Shown here piece after piece: positions 56,989 to 64,000 of a DNA stretch of 64,000 nt; the first letter of the stretch is position 1; every line of letters starts with the position of its first letter. Source of the stretch: Actinomycetes bacterium (GTDB taxonomy: Bacteria; Actinomycetota; Coriobacteriia; Anaerosomatales; JAGXFU01); assembly GCA_024637115.1 (NCBI GenBank), contig JAGXFU010000012.1, positions 1 to 64,000 of the forward strand, read 5' to 3'. The notes under the pieces are model-generated. The model did no database searches. It was not told where the DNA came from and saw only the letters and a program-made list of their open reading frames with translations. The position numbers and the translations under genes are program-made.

Positions 56989-58837
56989 CCCCCAGTACGA
57001 TGTCTACGCCCAGACCAGAGTCCCCACAGACCCCGCACCCTGTGCAGTCGTCGAACGAACAATCCTCAGTCGTTTCCCCGGCAAATGCACGCTCACGTTC
57101 GTGCCAGAGATAGCCCTCCCCAACTCCCGAGGAGATGTGTCCCCATGGCGTGGGTTCTCCTCGGTCGAATGAACGAGTCGCGATCGCGTGGGGATCCAGG
57201 CCGACACTCTCAAGCGCCGTGGTCCACAATCCGAGGTCGAACTGCTCGGTCCACGCGTCGAATCGGGCACCCCCACGCCACGCCGCCTCGATCCCGTCGG
57301 CCAGCTCGCGCCCTCCACGGGCCATAACTCCCTCAAGCAGAGAAACCTGCGCGTCGTGATACGCAAGGTCGATGCCTTTCTTGGGCATCGAATCACGCAA
57401 CACCTGCTGGCGTCTCAAGACCTCGTGATATGAGATCTGTCCGTCGAATCCGAACGGGGTGTGAGCCTTTGGAACGAACGTGGATACGGAGACGCCCACA
57501 CGAATGCCTCCGCGCTGCTGCGGCGGAGTAGCCTCGCGAGCTGCCCTGAATACCTTCGAGACAAGTCTGCCGATACCCTCGATGTCTTCGTCGGTCTCAG
57601 TGGGCAGTCCAATCATGAAATACAACTTCACGCGCCTCCACCCGGAGGTGAATGCCGAGGAGACAGTGTCGAGGAGATCCTGCTCTGTGACGTTCTTGTT
57701 GATGACATCGCGAAGCCGCTGTGTACCCGCTTCGGGAGCAAACGTGAGGCCGGACTTGCGCCCTCCACCCACGAGCCGCGCCATCGACACACTGAACGCA
57801 TCGACCCGAAGGCTCGGGAGTGACACTGAAATCCCGGTGCCTTCCAGACGTCGTGTGAGGCGGCGCATCACTTCTTCAAGTTGCGAATGGTCAGTGGTCG
57901 AAAGTGACGTCAACGAGAGTTCGTCATAGCCCGTGCACCGTATTCCCGCAAGCGCTTCACGCACGATCTGATCGGCGCTACGTTCGCGAACCGGCCGATA
58001 GACCATCCCTGCCTGGCAGAACCGACAGCCGCGGGTACACCCGCGCAGCACTTCGACGCCAACGCGATCATGCACCACGTCCATGAATGGGACAACGGGG
58101 CATGTCGGCGTGTCATATGCTCCCAGATCCGCAACTACACGTTTCGTGACAACCTCAGGGGCTCCCGCCTGTGCAACGAGCGCCGAGGCGCCCTGTCCGG
58201 ACTCATTGGGGCTGTAGAGCGCAGGCACATAGACGCCGGGGATACGAGAAAGCTCCTTGAGCGTGGCTTCCCGCGAGTATCCCTGCTCCCGCGCTGCCCG
58301 ATGTGCGGCCACGATCTCAAGCGCAGCGTCTTCGCCCTCGCCCACCAGAATCGCATCAAAGAATGGCGCGATCGGCTCCGGATTGAACGCGCACGGACCG
58401 CCTCCTACGACAAGAGGATCGGCATCTGAGCGATCGGCGGCTCGCAGCGGGATTCCGGCAAGATCAAGAGCCTCAAGAATGTTGGAGTACGTGAGCTCAT
58501 AAGGCAACGTGATGCCGAGGAGATCGCAACTAGCCACCGCTGCACACGTCTCAAGCGTAAACAGGGGCACAGATTGAGTCCGCATCTGCTCTGCCATATC
58601 GACCCACGGAAGATACACCCGCTCAGCCGCCACCCCGTCGACCGCATTCAGTCGGTCGTAGAGGATTGCAATCGCCTGATTGGCCATTCCAACTTCGTAG
58701 GTGTCCGGATAGAGCAGTGCCGCCCGATAGGAGGCGTCTGAGTCGCGATGTGCGCCCCATTCGGAGTCGATATAGCGTGCGGGTCGCTCAACGCGTGAGA
58801 GAAGCGGCTCGATGCGCTCCCAAAGACTACTCGTCAC
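56966..58837 (-). CDS. TIGR03960-type radical SAM protein
   Basis: 623 aa from GTG at 58837; the longer frame to 59035 overlaps the DUF697 gene. N-terminal B12-binding-like part (YRAALLYPDTYEVGMANQAI... ILYDRLN), then the radical SAM core with CTRGCRFCQAG, LTSLSTTDHSQLEE and LTFAPEAGTQRLRD, and a small C-terminal Cys cluster (CSFDDCTGCGVCGDSG, four or five Cys) that may hold another metal. Function unknown; conserved with its DUF2344 partner near rng and rplU in many Gram-positives, which hints at ribosome or tRNA modification. Confidence 0.88.
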   Translation of the reverse strand: MTSSLWERIEPLLSRVERPARYIDSEWGAHRDSDASYRAALLYPDTYEVGMANQAIAILYDRLNAVDGVAAERVYLPWVDMAEQMRTQSVPLFTLETCAAVASCDLLGITLPYELTYSNILEALDLAGIPLRAADRSDADPLVVGGGPCAFNPEPIAPFFDAILVGEGEDAALEIVAAHRAAREQGYSREATLKELSRIPGVYVPALYSPNESGQGASALVAQAGAPEVVTKRVVADLGAYDTPTCPVVPFMDVVHDRVGVEVLRGCTRGCRFCQAGMVYRPVRERSADQIVREALAGIRCTGYDELSLTSLSTTDHSQLEEVMRRLTRRLEGTGISVSLPSLRVDAFSVSMARLVGGGRKSGLTFAPEAGTQRLRDVINKNVTEQDLLDTVSSAFTSGWRRVKLYFMIGLPTETDEDIEGIGRLVSKVFRAAREATPPQQRGGIRVGVSVSTFVPKAHTPFGFDGQISYHEVLRRQQVLRDSMPKKGIDLAYHDAQVSLLEGVMARGGRELADGIEAAWRGGARFDAWTEQFDLGLWTTALESVGLDPHAIATRSFDRGEPTPWGHISSGVGEGYLWHERERAFAGETTEDCSFDDCTGCGVCGDSGLGVDIVLGGERRGSR

Positions 58838-59807
58838 CTGCGGGGCTCTCCTCGGCAGGGGCAGCGAGGACGGGCATCCCGGCGGCCGACTGTTCGCGGG
58901 CGTCGGTAAGCTCGCGACGCGACATTGAGCGCATCCGACCCGCGAACTGACGTCCATACGAATCGAGACGTTCCTTGATCTCTCCGACTTCTGCATCGTT
59001 CTCGAAATACTTGATCGCCGCATAGCCCATGGCAACAGTGCCTCCGTAGCCTATGCTCCCCTTGATCGCCCATCCAAAGCCCGGTACGAATGCCACCGCC
59101 TGTCGGGCGATGGTTCGCAGCACGAACCCGCCACCGAGCACTACGGCCAACTCGCGGAGTCGCTCGGCCCCCAGGGCTTCACCATAGGCGGCGGCGATCT
59201 GAAGAATCATCTTGGACTGATTCGCGGTCATGATCGGCATGTCTGTGCCCGGGAAAAAGGCGATGGCACCGATCAAAGCGTTCTGAACCGCAGTGTTCTT
59301 GACGCGCTCCATGGCGACGGCGCGACGCATGAATACGAAGTTGTGAGCCATCGCAAGACTCTTACCGGGCAGTCGATCAACAAGCCACTCGCCGAGATCA
59401 TATCCAACGAGTCGCTCGGTGTCTTGATCGACAAACGTGTCGCGATACGGATGGCCGAGGCGATCCGCAACGAGCATGCAGTCAGAGCCGTTAGCGATCG
59501 CTACGGCAGGCACCGCCCGATCCCGGGCTCCCGCAAGCGACTCAGCCAATGCAGCGCCCCCACTGCCGACAACTGCGATGACAGCATCCGCGGAAGGATC
59601 AACCAACAGCTTGGTATCCGGTTCCGCAACCTCGATGTGTAATTGCACGTTGGCAGTGAACGGCCTGAAGCTCTCCCGCACCTTAGCGACCAGCTCATCG
59701 GGAGCGTCGATATCAATGAATATCGCGATACGAATAGGTTTCTCACGCTCGTCGTCAATCTGCTTTCGGGAACGCATCATGTCTCGTGGATCGATAGGAA
59801 GCTGCAT
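58827..59807 (-). CDS. DUF697 family protein with membrane-inserting segments
   Basis: 326 aa. An N-terminal alpha/beta part (about 20-130, IRIAIFIDIDAPDELV... DAVIAVVGSGG), then a DUF697 domain (about 165-275) with NALIGAIAFFPGTDMPIMTANQSKMILQIA and AVVLGGGFVLRTIARQAVAFVPGFGWAIKGSIGYGGT, and a charged C-terminus. DUF697 often accompanies GTPases but no G motifs are seen here. GAGGAGG precedes the ATG. Between rodA and a radical SAM gene; a role in the envelope or elongasome is possible but unproven. Confidence 0.8.
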   Translation of the reverse strand: MQLPIDPRDMMRSRKQIDDEREKPIRIAIFIDIDAPDELVAKVRESFRPFTANVQLHIEVAEPDTKLLVDPSADAVIAVVGSGGAALAESLAGARDRAVPAVAIANGSDCMLVADRLGHPYRDTFVDQDTERLVGYDLGEWLVDRLPGKSLAMAHNFVFMRRAVAMERVKNTAVQNALIGAIAFFPGTDMPIMTANQSKMILQIAAAYGEALGAERLRELAVVLGGGFVLRTIARQAVAFVPGFGWAIKGSIGYGGTVAMGYAAIKYFENDAEVGEIKERLDSYGRQFAGRMRSMSRRELTDAREQSAAGMPVLAAPAEESPAGDE

Positions 59808-59858
59808 CGAGGACCTCCTCGGTTGATAGCGTGAACTGGGTGGCGGGCAGTGCCGTTG

Positions 59859-61004
59859 CTAGACTCCCTGACGGCGCGCCCACACGCTCAACAGCATACC
59901 CGTTCCGGTGAGATTGGTGACCATGAACGATGAGCCAAAGCTCATATACGGCAGAGGAATCCCCGTAATCGGCATAAGTCCTATGGTCATTCCCACGTTG
60001 ATGAGTATCTGAAATGTCCACATGCTGATGAGCCCCGCCACGATCAGCGATCCAAAGAGATCGCGCGATTGGGCGGCGATCTCCAGCGCGATCGCAAGTA
60101 ATGCGAGATACAGGCCAAACAGAGCGACGGCCCCCATGAAGCCAAGCTCCTCGCCAAGTACCGAGAAGATGAAGTCGGTATGTCGCTCAGGCAGGAAGTT
60201 GAGATTGGATTGAGTACCCGACCCCAGTCCCTTTCCAGAGAACTCACCTGAGCCGATCGCGATCTTTGACTGCGCGAGATTGTAGCCCGCACCCGAGGGG
60301 TCGAGAGAGGGGTCAACGAATACGAGCAGTCGACTCCTCTGATACTCCGCAAGAAGGTCAAACTGCAACACGGCTCCCACAGCGAGGACCCCGACGAGCG
60401 CAAACACCAGGAACCAACGGGGCTTGATGCCCCCGATGAGCAACATCCCCATGGTTATCGCAACAAAGACAAGTCCTGTTCCCAGGTCGGGCTGGAGCAG
60501 AATGAGTGCGAGCGGGAGCGCAAGGAACGCCATGACCTTCGCGACGTCCTGGCGCGACTGGATTCGGCCTTTGTACTGGGCTATCACGATCGCCATGACA
60601 ATGATCGTGACAAGCTTTGCAGGTTCTGAGGGCTGAAAGAGACGTACGCCCCCAATGGCCAGCCATGATGTCGCGCCGCCGGCTTCGTAGCCGAGACCGG
60701 GGATGCGCGGACTGACAATCAACAAGGCATCGAGCACCACGAGCGGCCCAAGCCATCCTTTGAATGATTGATAGTCGACCGCCCACGCGATAACCATGGG
60801 CACCACGCCAATCGCGATACCTATGAGATGTCGCATGAAGAGCGCGTCACCCGCGCTCATACCCGAGGTGGCAGACTGAACCATCACGCTGCCGTATGCG
60901 ATCAGCAGAGCCACGATTGCAAGCAGCGGGACATTGACCCAGCGACCAAACCAGGAGTGCTCGCTGCGAATCTTACGGGTGCTGGCGAATGTGTGTTCTA
61001 CCAC
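59859..61004 (-). CDS. rodA: Rod-shape SEDS glycosyltransferase RodA
   Basis: 381 aa, about ten membrane helices; polymerises glycan strands with PBP2 in the elongasome. PRIPGLGYEAGGATSWLAIGG, FQPSEPAKLVTI and the end GIPLPYMSFGSSFMVTNLTGTGMLLSV are SEDS hallmarks; the catalytic Asp lies in LLQPDLGTGLVF. GTG start with CGAGG 6 nt upstream, 3 nt after mrdA. Confidence 0.96.
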   Translation of the reverse strand: MVEHTFASTRKIRSEHSWFGRWVNVPLLAIVALLIAYGSVMVQSATSGMSAGDALFMRHLIGIAIGVVPMVIAWAVDYQSFKGWLGPLVVLDALLIVSPRIPGLGYEAGGATSWLAIGGVRLFQPSEPAKLVTIIVMAIVIAQYKGRIQSRQDVAKVMAFLALPLALILLQPDLGTGLVFVAITMGMLLIGGIKPRWFLVFALVGVLAVGAVLQFDLLAEYQRSRLLVFVDPSLDPSGAGYNLAQSKIAIGSGEFSGKGLGSGTQSNLNFLPERHTDFIFSVLGEELGFMGAVALFGLYLALLAIALEIAAQSRDLFGSLIVAGLISMWTFQILINVGMTIGLMPITGIPLPYMSFGSSFMVTNLTGTGMLLSVWARRQGV

Positions 61005-61007
61005 GCG

Positions 61008-62864
61008 TTACCTCGACACATCGGTGGCTTGCACATGCACGATCGGCAGGTCGAGAAGAGCTGAGAGAATCTCGCGGGCTGCGGGACCGGCTACAGATCC
61101 GCCATGACCACCTTGCTCGATAACCACCGCCACGGCGTAGCGCGGATTGTCAGCCGGGGCAAATGCGGTAAACCACGCGTAGTCGTCCTTACCTGCAACC
61201 TGGCCTGTCCCCGTCTTACCGGCGACGCTTGAGTCAAACCCTCGGAACACACTCTTTGCAGTGCCTTCCTCGGTCACGTCAACCAGCGATCTGCGCATCA
61301 CATCCAACTCAGCATCGGTGGAACTTGCAGCGAAGGCCACTTCAGGCTCGGCGGTCAAAACGGCTTCACCTTTTGAGTCGAGGACTTTCTGCAAGACATG
61401 CGGAGTCATGACCTTTCCATCATTAGCGATGCCCGCGTATGCCGAGGCCATCTGAAGCGGTGAGACAAGCATGTCTCCCTGACCGATCGCCATGTTCACC
61501 GTATCGCCAGGCAACCACTTCTGATACTCGGGATAGTTCTCGTTGAAATCGGTCTTCCATGCCGCATCGGGAACGCGCCCGGCCAGTTCACCGGGTAGAT
61601 CGATTCCCAGCTTGGAGCCGAAACCCCATTCGCGGGCAAAGGTCTGCAGTTTCTCATCCCCTTGCTTATAGAAATCATAGCCAATCTCGTAGAACACAAC
61701 GTCGCAACTCTCCACCACGCCTTGGTGAAAGCTGATGGTCTTATGTCCGCTATGCAGCCAACACTTCTTTGGCCACTGCTTGCCCATCTCAGTCCACGTT
61801 CCGGCGCAGTAGTATTGCGACCACTCATTGGTCACGCCGTAGTGGAGTCCGGCAAGGCCGGTGAACGCCTTGAATGTGGATGCAGGAGGATAGAGCGCCT
61901 GTATCACCCGGTTGTTCAGGGGGTACTCACTCTTGTCATTGGTCAGCGCTTCCCAGTTGTCCTGAGAGATGCCCCCAAGGAAGAGCGTTGGGTCATACGT
62001 GGGATAGCTGGCCATAGCCAACACCTCACCGGTCTGAACATCGATAGCGACCGCTGCAGCAGCGGCGGCGGAAGGAAAACCGCTATCGTGTGCGTCCTGC
62101 AACGCGCGAACCAGGGAGTCCTCGGCGACTCTCTGGACGTCTGCGTCGATAGTGAGCACGACATCGCTACCGGCGATCGGCTCGACTTCCTCGATGATTC
62201 CCTTTGGGGCGCCCGTCGCGTCAACCTCGATTCGACGATACCCCTTGTCTCCCTGGAGGGCCGACTCAAGTTGGCGCTCCGCGCCTGATTTTCCAACGAT
62301 GTCGCCAAGCGCATAGGTCTCGAACTCGGGCTCATCGATCTGGCTCTCGGAGATTTCGCCGGTATAGCCAAGGACGTGCGCACCCAGATTTCCGAACGGA
62401 TACTGCCTGACCGCACGCGTCTCAATCGCAACGCCCGGAAACTCCGATTCGTGCTCAGAGAGATAGGCAACGATCTCGGGGGATGCGTCGATCATGACGA
62501 CTCGCGGACGCAGCGCGGCCTCTTTCGTGGATGACACGCGGGCTCGTATCTCCTCGACCGGCATTGTCAGGATCGTGGAGAGTCGATAGAGCAGATCCTC
62601 ATCATTCTTTGCCGCCGGCTCAACGCACACCGCGAGTGTGGCGCGATTTGAAACCAGCTCCCGGCCTTCACGATCGAGTATTCGACCACGTGGAGCCTCG
62701 GTGCTGATTTCGCGTACGCGATTATTCTCCGCCATGGCGACATATTCAGCGCCTGAGAGCACCTGCATGCTCCAGAGACGCAGCAGCAAGACCCCGAGCA
62801 CCATGAGCACGATGATGCCAAGGCTGGCGAAGCGGCCTTTGAGATCCTGGCGGAAAGTCGACAT
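61008..62864 (-). CDS. mrdA: Penicillin-binding protein 2 (peptidoglycan transpeptidase)
   Basis: 618 aa. One membrane anchor (SLGIIVLMVLGVLLLRLWSM), PBP dimerisation domain (ISTEAPRGRILDREGRELVSN), and a transpeptidase domain with PPASTFKAFTGL (catalytic Ser), SCD as SxN-type motif, and AGKTGTGQV (KTG). Cross-links the wall made by the adjacent RodA. In the mreCD-mrdA-rodA order. Confidence 0.96.
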   Translation of the reverse strand: MSTFRQDLKGRFASLGIIVLMVLGVLLLRLWSMQVLSGAEYVAMAENNRVREISTEAPRGRILDREGRELVSNRATLAVCVEPAAKNDEDLLYRLSTILTMPVEEIRARVSSTKEAALRPRVVMIDASPEIVAYLSEHESEFPGVAIETRAVRQYPFGNLGAHVLGYTGEISESQIDEPEFETYALGDIVGKSGAERQLESALQGDKGYRRIEVDATGAPKGIIEEVEPIAGSDVVLTIDADVQRVAEDSLVRALQDAHDSGFPSAAAAAAVAIDVQTGEVLAMASYPTYDPTLFLGGISQDNWEALTNDKSEYPLNNRVIQALYPPASTFKAFTGLAGLHYGVTNEWSQYYCAGTWTEMGKQWPKKCWLHSGHKTISFHQGVVESCDVVFYEIGYDFYKQGDEKLQTFAREWGFGSKLGIDLPGELAGRVPDAAWKTDFNENYPEYQKWLPGDTVNMAIGQGDMLVSPLQMASAYAGIANDGKVMTPHVLQKVLDSKGEAVLTAEPEVAFAASSTDAELDVMRRSLVDVTEEGTAKSVFRGFDSSVAGKTGTGQVAGKDDYAWFTAFAPADNPRYAVAVVIEQGGHGGSVAGPAAREILSALLDLPIVHVQATDVSR

Positions 62865-62940
62865 GTATCTTCGTGGCTCCTCGTGGATCGAATAGCGTGA
62901 TCGCCATAGTGGCAGCGAGCCGCCTGAGACTCAAACGACC

Positions 62941-63453
62941 TCAGCCTATCCGGCTGAAGGTCGTCATCTCGCGTTCCCGACGCAAAAAGCGCGCCACCAA
63001 AGGATAGAAGAGCAACGCGAGGGCACCGTTGTAGAGAGCCGCGGGCAACACGATGTTCACAAACGTCTCGCCGAGCGGGACGCCCGCATCCAGCAAGACA
63101 AGAACGACCGCATATGAGAATTCCGCAACGAACCCCGCGACAAAGACCACCGTCGCCGGCAACAACCATCCTTCAGCGAACATGTTCTCGGACAGAGAAC
63201 CCGCCAAATATCCGGTGACCGCAAATACCAGGGCGGCAACACCAACAGGTCCGGTTCCCAACAGATCGAACAGCAGTCCAGCGGTGAATCCGCCCACCGC
63301 GCCGGCATTGCGACCCTCGATCAAGGCGAACGTCAGCACAACAAGAAGCAGCAGATTGGGCACCACGCCACCAATCGCAAGATGCGGAGCAACCGCGACC
63401 TGAAGGACGACAGCCGCCAGAAGGGTACCGAGTGTCGGGAGCCAGCGCCTCAC
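62941..63453 (-). CDS. mreD: Rod shape-determining protein MreD
   Basis: 170 aa, five to six membrane helices (LLAAVVLQVAVAPHLAIGG, LLLLVVLTFALIEG, GALALLFYPLVARFLRRERE). Partners MreC in the elongasome. GTG start overlapping the mreC stop (GTGA). A 76-bp gap then leads to mrdA. Confidence 0.92.
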   Translation of the reverse strand: MRRWLPTLGTLLAAVVLQVAVAPHLAIGGVVPNLLLLVVLTFALIEGRNAGAVGGFTAGLLFDLLGTGPVGVAALVFAVTGYLAGSLSENMFAEGWLLPATVVFVAGFVAEFSYAVVLVLLDAGVPLGETFVNIVLPAALYNGALALLFYPLVARFLRREREMTTFSRIG

Positions 63454-64000
63454 TCGCCACCGCCCAACTCGGGCTCGGGCGCTGCCCCAACGAGCACGAT
63501 GACTTCTTCGATGCCAGCGATTCGGGCGGACGGGAGAATAGAAATGGCCGGGAACAGATCGTTGTCTTCGAGTTGCACGTCAGCCACCTCTCCAATGAGC
63601 AGTCCTTTGGGGTACACGCCACCCATGCCGGAAGTGAGAACCACCTCACCGGGCGTGATGGTGATCTCCCGACTCACGAAGTCGAACGAGAGCTCGCCTC
63701 TCAGCGATCCACGCACGATGCCCTCGGCGCGGTTCGTCTGAATAAGTGCAGCCACTCCACTACGTTGATCGGTAATCAGACGCACACGTGCACTGTGCGC
63801 CGTTACATCAACGGTTTGGCCGAGGAGACCCTGAGGAGCCAGGACTGGCATACCTGCGGCAATACCATCATCGCTCCCCTTGTCGATGATTATGGTGCCT
63901 TCCCATGAGTTCGAAGGACGTCCGATGACCCGGGCACCGGTCGCGTCGAGCTCTCGAGCCTCAATGAAGCCCACAATCTCACGGAGGCGGCTGTTTTCCA
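63450..64000 (-). CDS. mreC: Rod shape-determining protein MreC, 5' end outside window
   Basis: The last 183 codons are visible; the frame is open through position 64000, where ENSRLREIVGFIEARE, the end of the usual coiled coil, enters. Two beta-barrel parts follow (ARVIGRPSNSWEGTIIIDKGSDDGIAAGMPVLAPQGLLGQ; RGSLRGELSFDFVSREITITPGEVVLTSGMGGVYPKGLLIG), the family's conserved core. It binds PBP2 in the periplasmic space. The internal ATG at 63974 is not the start. Confidence 0.94.
   Translation of the reverse strand, partial: ENSRLREIVGFIEARELDATGARVIGRPSNSWEGTIIIDKGSDDGIAAGMPVLAPQGLLGQTVDVTAHSARVRLITDQRSGVAALIQTNRAEGIVRGSLRGELSFDFVSREITITPGEVVLTSGMGGVYPKGLLIGEVADVQLEDNDLFPAISILPSARIAGIEEVIVLVGAAPEPELGGGE

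Noticed and set aside
58838-59035. N-terminal extension of the radical SAM protein
   Set aside because: Overlaps the conserved DUF697 gene; Arg/Ser-rich shadow translation; family N-terminus (VERPARYI) lies just after GTG 58837.

Overview
The window looks like the housekeeping backbone of a GC-rich bacterium with a Gram-positive-type gene repertoire. A deep-branching actinobacterium of the Coriobacteriia/OPB41 type is the best guess. This rests on gene order (glyQ-glyS-ppsR-ppdK-dgt-dnaG-rpoD; hrcA-dnaJ-rsmE-mtaB-phoH-yqfF-ybeY-dgkA-cdd-era-recO; mreC-mreD-mrdA-rodA-rng-rplU-rpmA-obgE-proB-proA-nadD-yqeK-LytR_C-rsfS-leuS-comEA-comEC-holA), many GTG/TTG starts, a HrcA/CIRCE heat-shock switch and anaerobe-type pyrophosphate enzymes (PPDK and a membrane pyrophosphatase). 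No phage, transposase, CRISPR array or rRNA was seen. The lineage is inference, not proof.

Layout. 1-1358: a truncated membrane-anchored protein, a PASTA/amidase_3 cell-wall hydrolase and tRNA-Ile2(CAT), all on the minus strand. 1520-3292: a plus-strand signalling island (lone receiver, tRNA-Asn, receiver-HD-GYP). 3327-17098, minus: primary sigma factor, primase, K+-type membrane pyrophosphatase, dGTPase-like HD hydrolase, a small membrane protein, PPDK with its regulatory kinase/phosphorylase, and both subunits of glycyl-tRNA synthetase. 17241-26060, minus: repair and ribosome assembly (recO, era, ybeY), nucleoside salvage (deoC, cdd), a CNNM/CorC protein, a lipid kinase-PAP2 fusion, a PgpH-like c-di-AMP phosphodiesterase and phoH. 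26165-33604, minus: tRNA and rRNA modification (mtaB, rsmE), dnaJ-hrcA with CIRCE, hemW and lepA. 33803-38197: rpsT on plus, then holA, comEC and comEA on minus. 38292-40823: leuS.

Between leuS and rsfS, which are close neighbours in many related genomes, lies a block that breaks the conserved order. It holds a possible cytochrome remnant, a plus-strand Na,K-ATPase-like P-type pump with two TrkA-type proteins, a membrane-anchored protein of unknown function, tRNA-Ala and a DMT permease. It is the most accessory-looking part of the window. 47102-56271 resumes housekeeping: RsfS, LytR_C protein, YqeK, NadD, ProA/ProB, Obg, L27, L21 and RNase G. 56290-64000 holds two radical-SAM-system proteins, a DUF697 protein and the rod-shape machinery (RodA, PBP2, MreD, MreC).

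Most unusual points: ribosomal protein L21 carries a Lys/Pro/Ala repeat linker and a C-terminal Cys/His mini-domain; rsfS has no ATG, GTG or TTG at its homologous N-terminus and appears to start at CTG; a hairpin masks the comEA Shine-Dalgarno; the hrcA CIRCE encloses a perfect -10 box; and the P2C-like pump is coupled translationally to TrkA proteins. Start codons were re-chosen in many places from Shine-Dalgarno position and family N-termini, and each entry says so.
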